A DNA stretch of 64,000 bases, taken from positions 1 through 64,000 of the forward strand of contig JAJQDI010000009.1 in the NCBI GenBank assembly GCA_021202275.1, read 5' to 3'. The position numbers and the translations under genes are program-made. The notes below the pieces were generated by a model. It made no database searches. It was given only the letters and a program-made list of their open reading frames with translations, and had not been told where the DNA came from. Source of the DNA: Bacteroides sp. Its GTDB lineage: Bacteria > Bacteroidota > Bacteroidia > Bacteroidales > Bacteroidaceae. Shown here piece after piece: positions 9,851-19,268 of the stretch; the stretch's first letter is position 1; each line of letters starts with the position of its first letter.

Positions 9851-11342
9851 GACATATATACTCAATCCCTCCTATCGGTTAAGAAACGACAGGCACCGGA
9901 TCGTTCTTTTCTCAAAGAGTCAGACCTTTGAGAAAAAGACACAGGATTGGTATACCTTTATCCATCCCATCCAGGCTGTGATGCTGAGTTTCTTTACCCA
10001 CGACCGGAGCTATGAGGAGAATCTCCGGTTGCTTGCCGAATATTTTCATAAGGATATAGCCTATATGGAAAAGGCTATATCCTCCTATATTCAAAATCAG
10101 GAGCTGATCTATACCACCTGGAAAGAGCATACCATCTACTTTCCCGTACGTACCCTTGTCGAACGGAAAGAGATGGAGGGCCACCTCTCTCTCCAGCAAC
10201 TGTCTCCGGACGCGCTGCTATGTGGCAAGCTGGACCTTACCTCCGGAAGGTTCTATTCCGGCCCACTGTTGCTCACCTTTATGCTCACCAATCGTTGCCT
10301 GACACAGTGTGCATATTGCTATGCGGATACCTCTACCCGTGTCAGTCAGCGACTGTCTACTCCCCGCATACTGGAGCTCATACAGGAGGCTGCTCACCTG
10401 CAGGTAAAACACATCAACCTGATGGGAGGTGAGGTACTGATGCACCCCGATTGGGACATTATCCTCAGTGAGCTGGTCAGAAACGATATGGCACCGGAGT
10501 TCCTGTCTACGAAAATGCCACTCACAGCAGAGCAGATCCACCGGCTGCGGGAAACCGGATACCGGAATGTGATCCAGATCTCTTTAGATGCCTGTGACCC
10601 GGAAATCCTGCGACAGACGTTGCGGGTAAAGGATTCTTATTCGGAGGAGATGCTCCGGAGCATCCGTCTGTTGGATCAGAGTGGGCTTCCCTATCAGGTA
10701 TCTTCCGTGCTCACCACCTACAACTGCAACCGCCGGACGCTGACCGACCTGTTCCGGTTCCTTTGCACCCTGGAGCACCTGACAGACTGGAGAATAAATC
10801 CGGTTAGCAATTCCATCACAGCCGATTATCAGGAGTTCTCCCGTCTCAAAGCCACCCGACAAGAGATAGAAGAGATGTTCGCATACATCGAAGAGTTTAT
10901 TCGTCCTGCCGCCCCTTTCCCGATCCTGCTCAACAGAGACCTGATCCACAGAAAATTCCACACGGAAATAAACGGAAGTGCTCATTTCCATGGAGCAGCC
11001 TGTTCGGCATTGAATACGCACATGTTCATTCTTCCGGATGGTAAAGTGACGATCTGCGAACAACTTTACTGGAACCCTAGATTTATCATCGGAGATGTTA
11101 CCCACTCCGGACTGGCCGAGGTATGGAATTCGCCACAGGCCTCTCACCTGGCCAACCTCTCGCGCGAAGACATTCAGGAAAAAAGTCGCTGCAAAGAGTG
11201 TGGTTTGTTCGACTCCTGTTTCCGCCGGCGCAACCGATGCTGGAGCGATATCATCAAAGCTTACGGAAAAGATTGCTGGGACTATCCGGATCCACGGTGT
11301 ACCTTCTCTCCGGCCATGAAAAATAATCTGGGATATAAATAA
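9834..11342 (+). CDS. Radical SAM/SPASM peptide maturase, cassette A
   Basis: 502 residues from the ATG at 9834; an upstream in-frame start at 9756 would lie wholly inside the precursor and is rejected. An N-terminal region (1-130, RRE-like position) is followed by the SAM-binding cluster motif CLTQCAYC near 152-159 and INLMGGEVLMHPDW. The C-terminal SPASM domain (about 395-490) holds C-rich pairs: CSAL, CEQLYW, CKECGLFDSC and the terminal RC. It should install a radical-made bond in the 9623 precursor. It is intact. The closest relative here is the frameshifted enzyme at 16520-17985, sharing FIHPxxAxxL near the N-terminus and the CxxxCxYCYAD motif. Confidence 0.92.
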   Translation: MRKTNKTYILNPSYRLRNDRHRIVLFSKSQTFEKKTQDWYTFIHPIQAVMLSFFTHDRSYEENLRLLAEYFHKDIAYMEKAISSYIQNQELIYTTWKEHTIYFPVRTLVERKEMEGHLSLQQLSPDALLCGKLDLTSGRFYSGPLLLTFMLTNRCLTQCAYCYADTSTRVSQRLSTPRILELIQEAAHLQVKHINLMGGEVLMHPDWDIILSELVRNDMAPEFLSTKMPLTAEQIHRLRETGYRNVIQISLDACDPEILRQTLRVKDSYSEEMLRSIRLLDQSGLPYQVSSVLTTYNCNRRTLTDLFRFLCTLEHLTDWRINPVSNSITADYQEFSRLKATRQEIEEMFAYIEEFIRPAAPFPILLNRDLIHRKFHTEINGSAHFHGAACSALNTHMFILPDGKVTICEQLYWNPRFIIGDVTHSGLAEVWNSPQASHLANLSREDIQEKSRCKECGLFDSCFRRRNRCWSDIIKAYGKDCWDYPDPRCTFSPAMKNNLGYK

Positions 11343-11349
11343 ATAACAA

Positions 11350-11796
11350 ATGGATAGGATACAGATCGATAAAATAAAGAGAACCTTCACACCTGCGGTA
11401 AACTGTACGGATGGTATGGCTTGCCTGGCATCTATTGTGCGGTTTTATGACAACAGATTTCCACTTCGTTCTCTCTTTTCTCATCAGTCTCCACAAGAAG
11501 ATCAGATTACTCTGGCCCGCATCAGAGAGATTGCTACAGAGGTGAACCTTACTACAGACATAAGGTTATATAGCATAGAACAATTGGAAAAATTACAGAC
11601 TCCTGCTGTCCTGTTATTTGAAAATGAGATCGGAGAGCAGGAATTTGTCATCTGCTACGGGATGTACGGTCAACGTTTTGTCATCGGAGAACCCTCTTTT
11701 GGCTTGATGCAATATCCTGCACAGGAAATAGAAAAAATGTGGATACGAGGAATCACACTAATCGTTTTTCCAAATCCGGTATTTTTTAAATCCTGA
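11350..11796 (+). CDS. Stand-alone C39-like protein lacking the catalytic triad
   Basis: 148 residues, starting 7 nt after the maturase stop. By eye it aligns with the peptidase domain of the exporter at 6180. The exporter's DCGPTCL corresponds to TDGMACL, so the catalytic Cys becomes Asp; QVHFVV corresponds to EQEFVI, so His becomes Glu; ADPAYGLL corresponds to GEPSFGLM, so Asp becomes Glu. The fold-defining hydrophobic positions and the GLM.Y turn remain. Dead C39-like domains are known in HlyB-type exporters, where they hold substrate without cutting. I infer a leader-binding chaperone or substrate-recognition partner. A decayed second copy lies at 18281-18810 in the equivalent cassette position. 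Confidence 0.75.
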   Translation: MDRIQIDKIKRTFTPAVNCTDGMACLASIVRFYDNRFPLRSLFSHQSPQEDQITLARIREIATEVNLTTDIRLYSIEQLEKLQTPAVLLFENEIGEQEFVICYGMYGQRFVIGEPSFGLMQYPAQEIEKMWIRGITLIVFPNPVFFKS

Positions 11797-12000
11797 CCTA
11801 TAGCTTATTTTATACTACTTTTTTACACTACGCCTTATCTATACGGATTAAAAACCTATCCATAGATATAAATCTACAACAAATCAGGACAAAGGCAATA
11901 AAAAAGTTAAAATAAAAATACGAATTATCAATCCGGGATTTCCGGACTATCATTCGGTTTCTTTGTAATATTAAGAAGTATATTTAAGAATTAAAACGAC

Positions 12001-14352
12001 ATGAAATCGATTATCATAACCCTCCGGAATTCGATCATTGCATGGATGATCTTTTCCTGTCCTGTAAATGCCCAGAATATATCAGTCGGAGGACGGGTGG
12101 TCTAGGAAGAAAATAATTCTGTTGTCCCTATTGAATATTCCACTGTCTCTCTCTCAGACGACAGTTCTTTGATTGTGGCATACGCCTACTCGGATGAGAA
12201 AGGGAAGTTTACTTTAAACGCTCCCAAACCGGGTAATTATACATTGACCGTAGACTATATGGGGTACATTCCTACTCAAATAGATCTGAGAAACCTGAAT
12301 AAATCTCTGGATCTGGGAGATATAGAAATGACAGAATCGTCGGTTGTATTAAATGAAGTAACAGTCTCTGCAAATAATGTGATCCAGAAGGTGGACCGGC
12401 AGATCATTCTGCCCACTGAAAGCCAGATCAAAAGATCCAATGACACATACGATCTGCTGAATAATATGATGATTGAACGTCTGTATGTAGATCCTGTATC
12501 CAAATCATTGGAAATGAGTAGCGGACATGTGCAGACTCGTGTCAATGGAATAGAGGTCAATTCGAGTGAACTGGCATCTATCCTTGCCAAGGATATTCAA
12601 AAAGTAGAATATATTGAGAATCCGGGAAGCCGGTACAACGACTACAACCTGGGAGCCGTAATTAATATCATCACTAAACAAAGAGAAGATGGCGGGCAGA
12701 TCGCTATTCAAACCTCTAATGCACCTCTGGTTTTATGGGGAGAGAATTTCCTGACTACCCGGTACAACAATAAAAAATCGGAATGGAGTCTAAGTTACAA
12801 TAATAGAAACAGAGGTTATACAAAAAGAAGACGTGATGTAGTAGAGACGTTTCATCTGGCTGACGGGACTATTGAACGTTATCAGGAAGGGATCAATGAT
12901 AAAAGTAAAAACTTCGACAACCATATAAACCTTACCTACAACCTGTCTGATCCGGATAAGTACACATTCAATGTCGTATTCAGGAACGATTTATCAAATA
13001 CTCCCTATAACAACAGACGTGCTAAGTTGTGGTCCAATACCAATGATGTACCTATCTTTTCCCGTACCCGGTTGAAAGAAACAAGCTATTCTCCTTCACT
13101 GGATTTGTACTATCAGCAGGCACTCCCTAATAAACAGAATATACAATTTAACCTGATGGGTACCATTATCGATACACACAATGAAAGAGGATACAACGAG
13201 TATACCGAAAACCATACAACTATCTCAGATATATTGTCTGTCATCGATGGAAAAAAATATTCTGTGATCGGTGAAGGGATATATGATAAAGAATTCGAAC
13301 ATGTAAAAATCAGCTCGGGAATCAAACATTTCCAGATGAGAGCCGAAAATATGTACAAAGGATCGATAAAAGCGCAATCCAATATGAATCAGGCGGAGAC
13401 ATATATCTTCTCGGAAGTACAGGGACGAATCAAATTATTTAATTATTCAGGTGGGATCGGCCTCACGCGCTCTTATTTCAAAGAAAGTGATAAAAAGAAT
13501 GATTACTATACATTCAGTCCTTCCATACAATTGAGCTACCGCCCCCATCCAAGTTCATTCATCAGATATGCATTCAATATCCAGCCATCCATACCAACCT
13601 TAGGTTCCCTGACAGATGTAGAACAAGCGATCGATACCATTCAGATCAGTAGAGGAAATCCTTACCTGAAAACGTTCCGGGTCTACAACAACAACCTGAC
13701 ATACAGCTATTCTTATAAAAAATTCAGAAGTAGCCTGAATGCACGGTATCTCTATCACAATCATCCCATCATGGAAAGTATATTCTCTGAAGATGATAAG
13801 ATTGTGTTTATGGATGAAAATCAGAAATACTTTAAGCAATTCAATACAGAGATCAACATAAGTATGAACGATCTGACGATCTTTGGAATACAAAACTTCT
13901 TTTCGGTGCACATAAACGGAGGATACAACAATTTTATTTCGAAAGGACATTCTTACTCTCATAAATATAATGATTTGTATATGAATATTATGGGGACATT
14001 CTCATACAAAAGTCTTTTCTTAGGTATCCAATACAGAAAATTTCAGAATACACTGTTCGGAGAAACTATTCAGAAAGGTACAAATGCGACGACTCTCATA
14101 CTGGGTTATAATAAAAACAATTTTCAGGCGGGAGTGATCATGATGTATCCCTTTTCAAATAATTACAGGACCGGATACGAGAGAGAAAGTTCTGTGGCCA
14201 GAGTCGTATCCTACGACTATATAAAAGAGGCAGAGAGAATGTTAGTGATAAGACTCTCCTACAATTTTGAATTCGGTAAAAAATATAAGACCAATCATAA
14301 AAAATTGAACAATAGCGATACAGATTCCGGTATCATCAAGATCGAAAGATAA
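12001..14352 (+). pseudogene. Outer-membrane beta-barrel (OMP_b-brl_3/TonB-like), cassette A, nonsense at codon 35
   Basis: Full frame 12001-14352, about 783 codons, with an in-frame TAG at 12103-12105 (GRVV*EENN) where a sense codon such as CAG is expected. Upstream are a signal peptide (LRNSIIAWMIFSCPVNAQ) and the start of a carboxypeptidase-regulatory-like domain. Downstream are the rest of that domain (LIVAYAYSDEKGKFTLNAPK), a plug-like region (LNEVTVSANN, then VEYIENPGSRYND) and a C-terminal barrel of about 550 residues ending FEFGKKYK. The family binds or moves substrates at the outer membrane, often without a canonical TonB box. The remainder is intact, so the lesion is recent. A related intact barrel is at 19269. 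Confidence 0.85.
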
Positions 14353-14391
14353 ACAACACATTCACTCACTTCCCTTAATTTAATACGACTT

Positions 14392-15253
14392 ATGAAAATC
14401 ATACAAAGTTTGTGGTCCAAACCTGCTACGGAGACAGGCGGATGGAGTCATCAAGCATTTTACCTTATGAGCTGGGCATTGAGTTGCCTGAAACTCAAAG
14501 AGTTTTATGATTCTGTAGAATTATATACAGACAAAAAAGGCAAAGAACTCCTTATCGATACACTCCAGCTTCCTTATGATAAGGTACATGTGGTTCTGGA
14601 CGATCTGAATGAATACAATCCGACTTTATGGGCATTAGGTAAAGTATATACTTATTCTCTCCAGAAAGAACCTTTCCTTCATGTAGACGGAGATGTATAT
14701 ATATGGGATAAATTTCCGGACAGCTTCGCCCAGGCTCCACTCATCGCTCAGAATAAAGAAGAGAATTATGAGCACAACATCCTGTATGCTAAGCAACTTG
14801 TTGCTAATGGGTTTGAATTTGAGCCTTATCTTAATCCCAGATATGATCCAGACATTATTGAGGCAAATGCCGGAATTTTAGGAGGCAATGATATTGATTT
14901 TTTTCAACTCTATACTAATAAAGTATTTGAGTTCATAGCCACCAACAAAGAACGGATCGAATCCCGCGGACAACATGCAGATGGATATATCAATACTATT
15001 TTCGAGCAATATTTTTTATAAACTATCTGTCAAACAAGGGATAAATATAAAGTATTTCTACAATCATAAAATAGATTCAAGTTTTTCCGAACTGGTGCAA
15101 TTCGCATCTCTCCCTTATAGAAAAACATACATCCATACCCTGGGCTATCACAAAAGGACTTATCGCATAGGAGAAAGAGTAGCCGAACGCCTGTGGTACG
15201 AATATCCGGAATACTACAACAGCATAGTTGATATTGTCAAAAAAAACAATTAA
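14392..15253 (+). pseudogene. DUF6734-type protein, frameshifted in a T run
   Basis: The frame from 14392 gives about 209 residues beginning MKIIQSLWSKPATETGGW, with LHVDGDVYIWDKFP in the middle; DGDVYIW resembles the DxD-type metal site of GT-A glycosyltransferases. It stops in the T6 run near 15011-15016. One T fewer restores EQYFYKLSVK and the frame continues to 15253 (ending VDIVKKNN). The start and the HVDGDV region match the DUF6734 family found next to Bacteroidales peptide loci. A sugar-transfer role is inference from the DxD-like motif only. It follows the cassette A barrel. Confidence 0.7.
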
Positions 15254-15257
15254 AGAT

Positions 15258-15776
15258 ATGGATGCAGACATGATAAAACACTTGAAACCAGATCCTTCTT
15301 CACTGGAGAAAGCCTTAGAAATGCAAAAGAAGAAATATGAGTCCTTATCTCTCCCTGAATTTCTGGAGTTCGAACAAAGAAATATCAAAGCTGTTTTGGA
15401 CCTGTTTAATGAAGATAAAGACAATCAATGGATAGTCGATAGAGAAATAATGCCCAATCCCTACATACATATATATGACATTCCCCTGGTATATCAGACA
15501 GAGAATATGGACAAGGAAAAGGTATATAAAACAGAAAAAATAGTATTTTATCCAAGCTTGTTGGCTACGGGATCATTCAGAATAGAATATTCTTTATTGA
15601 AAATGTATGGAAATTTTCTCCATAGTCTCATGCAGATGAAATCATCACTTACTGTAGCTGAAATTATAAAAAGCTCACTCCCTGTAAATAAAAATGTAGA
15701 CAACATTTCCCTGCAGAATAAATTAATTACTGCTATTCGTAATTTATTATCGGATCAATTTTTAATTCTGAAATAG
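15258..15776 (+). CDS. Uncharacterised 172-residue protein of cassette A
   Basis: Not recognised. Start 15258 (MDADMIKHLKPDP) is chosen because it lies just after the preceding gene; an in-frame TTG at 15228 would overlap it. The protein is soluble, charged and probably largely helical at the N-terminus (LEKALEMQKKKYESLSLPEF), with an Ile/Tyr-rich middle (YIHIYDIPLVYQTENMDKEK) and a helical C-terminus. No signal peptide or membrane segment. Its place between the DUF6734 protein and the cassette B precursors suggests a role in peptide maturation or immunity, but nothing in the sequence proves either. Confidence 0.5.
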   Translation: MDADMIKHLKPDPSSLEKALEMQKKKYESLSLPEFLEFEQRNIKAVLDLFNEDKDNQWIVDREIMPNPYIHIYDIPLVYQTENMDKEKVYKTEKIVFYPSLLATGSFRIEYSLLKMYGNFLHSLMQMKSSLTVAEIIKSSLPVNKNVDNISLQNKLITAIRNLLSDQFLILK

Positions 15777-15834
15777 ACAGTAGCTTTTAAACAGAACTCA
15801 TACAATAAAATAGATTCTTTTCCATATTACAACT

Positions 15835-16011
15835 ATAAAGAACGACAATTACAAAAACACAACTGAAGAAAAAAGTGGATTGCTCACTGATGTGCAGGAA
15901 GCACATATAGATGCCGAAGAATTATTAGCATCTGAGATCTGTGAAGTGGAAGGCGGCGCAACAGCATGTGTAAGCTGCAGCTTTGTCTGCTACGCTGGAA
16001 AACCGCTCTAA
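15835..16011 (+). pseudogene. GG-leader precursor, cassette B copy 1, start codon ATA
   Basis: 58-codon frame homologous to the peptide at 16172. The position of the ATG is ATA (ACAACTATAAAGAACGACAA here, ACAATTATGAAAAATGAAGA in the sister). The leader ends LLASEICEVEGG; the core ATACVSCSFVCYAGKPL keeps the three Cys (CxxCxxxC) and the CY-G pattern of the sister. No other ATG, GTG or TTG lies early enough to give a complete leader. It is either untranslated or starts inefficiently at ATA. The 3' sequences after both copies are also similar (GATCCTGATCAGGAAT here, GTCTTGATCAGCATTCA there), so this is a tandem duplication. Confidence 0.75.
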
Positions 16012-16171
16012 AAAAATACCCTCGATAAATATCAGATAAGATCCTGATCAGGAATGAAATAATTTTCACCCCTTTATGTATCATACGATTTTTTTTAGTA
16101 CTAAAATAATATGGTGTATCCGAAAAACCAATAACAGAGTAGGATAATTAATTTTATTAAATTTTACAATT

Positions 16172-16336
16172 ATGAAAAATGAAGAATTGAAAAACACAAA
16201 TGAAGTAACTCCTAAGGTAGAAGAAACAAACTTTGACGCAGAACAATTACTGGAATCTGAGATCAGCGAAGTAGAAGGTGGTGCAACAGAATGTACAGGC
16301 TGTAGCTGGGCTTGCTATTCCGGTGGTATGCTCTAA
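16172..16336 (+). CDS. GG-leader Cys-rich precursor, cassette B copy 2
   Basis: 54 residues. The acidic leader contains FDAEQLLESEISEVEGG; the 17-residue core ATECTGCSWACYSGGML carries three Cys spaced CxxCxxxC. Double-glycine leaders are cut by the C39 exporter domain encoded at 6180. The radical SAM gene follows at 16520 after a strong hairpin (16451-16482), an arrangement expected to give much precursor and little enzyme. Three Cys with Ser and Trp neighbours would suit thioether or Cys-alkyl crosslinks (inference). The upstream AATTTTATTAAATTTTACAATT is A/T rich with no Shine-Dalgarno site. Confidence 0.85.
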   Translation: MKNEELKNTNEVTPKVEETNFDAEQLLESEISEVEGGATECTGCSWACYSGGML

Positions 16337-16450
16337 ATAAGCAAGTTAACGTCTGAATACATATTAAATAAAGTCTTGATCAGCATTCAGAGAATTTTCA
16401 CGGCCTTATTTATTATACAAACTTACTCAGGACGTTAGAAGAAAAAAGAA

Positions 16451-16482
16451 AGATTACTTGCTTTCCTGAAAGCAAGTAATCT
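16451..16482 (+). terminator. Hairpin between precursor and maturase (probable attenuator)
   Basis: 15-bp perfect arms (16451-16465 and 16468-16482; the loop is effectively about 4 nt) followed by TCTTCCGTTTC. It sits between the cassette B precursor stop and the radical SAM start, where a partial terminator would raise the precursor-to-enzyme ratio. Confidence 0.75.
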
Positions 16483-16519
16483 TCTTCCGTTTCTATTTCA
16501 TTTATAAACATATCGCCCC

Positions 16520-17985
16520 ATGAACAATACCATTCTATTTAATCCGGATTACTTGATGAAACCTGATTCAGGCAGAACCCTGATCATGGCCAAATACTTA
16601 GGAAGATCATTACCTATTCCGGATGCATTTGAGACTTTCATTCATCCCATGCACGCTATGATATTAATCTTTATGAATGGAGAAGATACACACTCTTGCG
16701 TCAGGAAAGCTGCAGAATATCTCCACGTCAGTGAAAAGCTTATTTATAATTTTGTTGAAAAACTGAAAAATAATAATTCTTTTATTACAGTTCATTCCAA
16801 ACAAGGACCTTCTACATTCCCGCCCAACACATTAATTTCTGCTCAAACAACCGGAGATATTACCCCATATACCCCTGAAATGTTTGTAGATACACATGTA
16901 GATCTCCGACTGAAAAGACATCTTACTCCCAGCAGTATCACTTTGATGGTCAATAACAAATGTCTGACCAACTGTTTCTACTGCTATGCCGACAGACGAA
17001 AAAAAATAGATTGTCAGATACCCTTCCCCAGAATCCAGCAACTCATCCGGGAAGCCAGGGAGTTAAACGTCAGGACTTTTGATGTGATTGGCGGAGAATT
17101 TTTATGTATAAAAACTGGCGTGAACTGCTGATAGAATTCCACAAATATGGATACAACCCTTATCTCTCTACAAAGATCCCTTTGGCTGAAGAGGATATAA
17201 AAACTCTGGCGGATATGGGAATCAAAGACCTGCAGCTATCTCTGGATACATTAATAGACAAAAATCTGACTCGTATTCTCGGAGTAAGGACTTCCTATGT
17301 GGAACAGATAAAACATACGCTTGAACTATTAAATAAATATCATATCAAAGTCTTCATTCATACTGTACTCAATCGTCTGAATGATACCCCGGAAGATATA
17401 AAATCTATATACGATTTTATTGAAAAGCTGGATAATATCATAGAATGGAAAATAGATAAAGCAGGTTCCTCGTTATATCTTACCGAGAATTATGACAATA
17501 TAAAACCGCGGGAAGAAAATATGGAAGCCATTGGCTTGTTTACAGATTCCATAAAAGATAAAGTCAATTATCCGATCAGATCTGTACGACCAATGAACAA
17601 TAATGACGTAAAAGATCCAAAGGCAGGTCGTTCCGATTTTTTCAAAAGAGGATTGTGTAGTGGTAATTATTCGGGATTTTTTATCTTACCAGACGGGCAG
17701 GTAACTCTTTGTGAAGAATTCTACTGGATGCCCGAATTTATTTTAGGTGATATCACTAAAAATACACTGTTGGAGGTTTGGAATTCAGAGAAATCCAAAA
17801 GATTATTTGACCTGCCTCAGGAAGAATATCCAAAGGATTCCTTGTGCAGTAGTTGTAAAGAATTTGTAAAATGTCGTTCTGTACGCCAGGTTTGCTGGAA
17901 AGAAACGGTTAAAGTTTTTGGACAGGACAAATGGTACTATCCCGATACAAATTGTCCGAAACTATCATCAAAAGTTCAAAAATAA
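16520..17985 (+). pseudogene. Radical SAM/SPASM maturase, cassette B, frameshifted in a T run
   Basis: The first frame runs from MNNTILFNPD through the cluster motif CLTNCFYCYAD to VIGGEF. At GAATTTTTATG (near 17098-17104) a T5 run breaks it; six T would read GEFFMYKNWRELL and continue to 17985. The second part holds the rest of the barrel and the SPASM Cys sites (GLCSGNY, LCEEFYWMPEFILGD, LCSSCKEFVKC, VCWKE, NCPKL). Architecture and motifs match the cassette A enzyme. If the lesion is real, the cassette B peptide has lost its own maturase and could depend only on another one. Confidence 0.88.
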
Positions 17986-18193
17986 TTTCGCAGCCTGTGT
18001 TATAGGATCTTCAGGCGAATTGTATACATGTTGTAATCATATGGGAAATAAAGAGAGGATTACAGGCTATATACAGGATCATAGACTGACCCACCCTGAT
18101 CTTTTTCAACAGGATAAGATCGGGTATAAATGGACCGCTCACTGGTCAGACAGGTCACAAATACAACCTGTCTATTGCAGGAAAAAACGATAA
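17980..18193 (+). pseudogene. SPASM-domain remnant of a second-type radical SAM maturase
   Basis: In the frame next to the end of the previous gene, a run reads CVIGSSGELYTCCNHMG, then ITGYIQDHRLTHPDLFQQ and KWTAHWSD. This matches the SPASM start of the enzyme at 22929 (YVIGPSGELYKCWNDMG, IVGNIRHKRLSNPTLFNQ, RWTSDARC). The N-terminal part, including the cluster motif, is missing, and so is the C-terminal Cys-rich end. It directly abuts the cassette B maturase, which suggests a deletion joined the ends of two different maturase genes. Confidence 0.75.
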
Positions 18194-18280
18194 TGAGAAT
18201 TTGAATAACTTCTCTTTCCGGCAAGATAAAGTGTTGCAAAACAATGTATGAAAATGCAGAAGTAGAAATTACCTATAATT

Positions 18281-18810
18281 ATGGAAAAAATAGAAAGAAG
18301 TTTCACACAGGCAGGCAAATACTCCAATGGGATGGCCTGCCTGTTTTCCATCATCAGATTCTATAACGAGGAATAGAGCACGGCTGAGTTTCATAGATGG
18401 CTGGCATTGGATGACCCATCGCTGGAAACACTTAACGATCTGAAAAAGGCAGCTATTCGAATCGGCTTTGAAGCCCATATTCAAATATATACCCTGAAGC
18501 AGCTATCCATACTCCGCACTCCTGTATATTATTTTTTGAAAATGAATTTGCGGAGAAAAGTTTCGCAATCTGTTATGGAATGTATGAAAATCGTTTTGTA
18601 ATTGGAGAACCCTCCTTCGGACTTATGGAATACCTGCCCCAGGAAATAGAAACCATGTGGATTCGCGGCATTGCCCTGGTTTTTCTTCCAAAACCCCCTT
18701 TTTTCCCTCTATGGATGCAAAAGAAAAGAACCTGTATACAAGATCCAAAGCCTTTTTCTATAAACTCTTTGGCCAATCCTGTACAAATTAATACAATACC
18801 CGGTCTGTAG
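18281..18810 (+). pseudogene. C39-like dead peptidase, cassette B, nonsense and frameshift
   Basis: Homologue of the protein at 11350. It begins MEKIERSFTQAGKYSNGMAC, so the catalytic-Cys position is Asn here and Asp in the paralogue. A TAG at 18374-18376 interrupts it after IIRFYNEE. The frame then continues to a T6 run near 18530, where a shift is needed to read FENEFAEKSFAICYGMYEN, then VIGEPSFGLMEY and TMWIRGIALVFLPKP. An Asn/Asp-rich tail follows without a match in the paralogue. Two independent lesions mean the copy is dead, not miscalled. It occupies the same place after a maturase as in cassette A. Confidence 0.8.
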
Positions 18811-18974
18811 CATGCTCCATTACCTACCTATATGCAAATAATGCGAAAAGCCCAATGAGAAATTGTGTAGTAAAAACAAGAAACACCTGGAAAATATACT
18901 TTCATTTATTGGAAATATAGGGAAAAATCCTCAAATTTGGGCCCAATTTATAGCCAGGGTATAGGTATAGCAAA

Positions 18975-19180
18975 CTGAACATCGATGGAACCTATGTTCT
19001 TTTTATTGAACGTAACCAGGCAGACTATTCGCGATATACACTGGATTACATAAACGATGACTTATGGAAAATGCATATGAAAAAGGGGATTTCATTGTTA
19101 CTGTACGTTATAGGTTTAACACATCAGAAAATACATACAAAGGAAGCAGCACCAGAGAATCCGAAATAAAACGAATGTAA
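18975..19180 (+). pseudogene. C-terminal remnant of an outer-membrane beta-barrel
   Basis: One frame reads GTYVLFIERNQADYSRYTLD and YINDDLWK; one base later it continues NAYEKGDFIVTVRYRFN and TSENTYKGSSTRESEIKRM before a TAA at 19178-19180. This matches the last strand and tail of the barrel at 19269-21620 (VYVSVRYNFN, MKTYKGKGAAESERIRL). The rest of the gene is missing. With the dead C39-like copy upstream it completes the cassette order precursor, maturase, C39-like, barrel. The stretch 18811-18974 shows no readable frame. Confidence 0.7.
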
Positions 19181-19268
19181 GACAGAGGCTGATCATTGAC
19201 ACAAAAACATGACATTTTTTATCTCTAAGATCCATCAAGGGGAACAAACTATTGAAAACAAAATAAAC

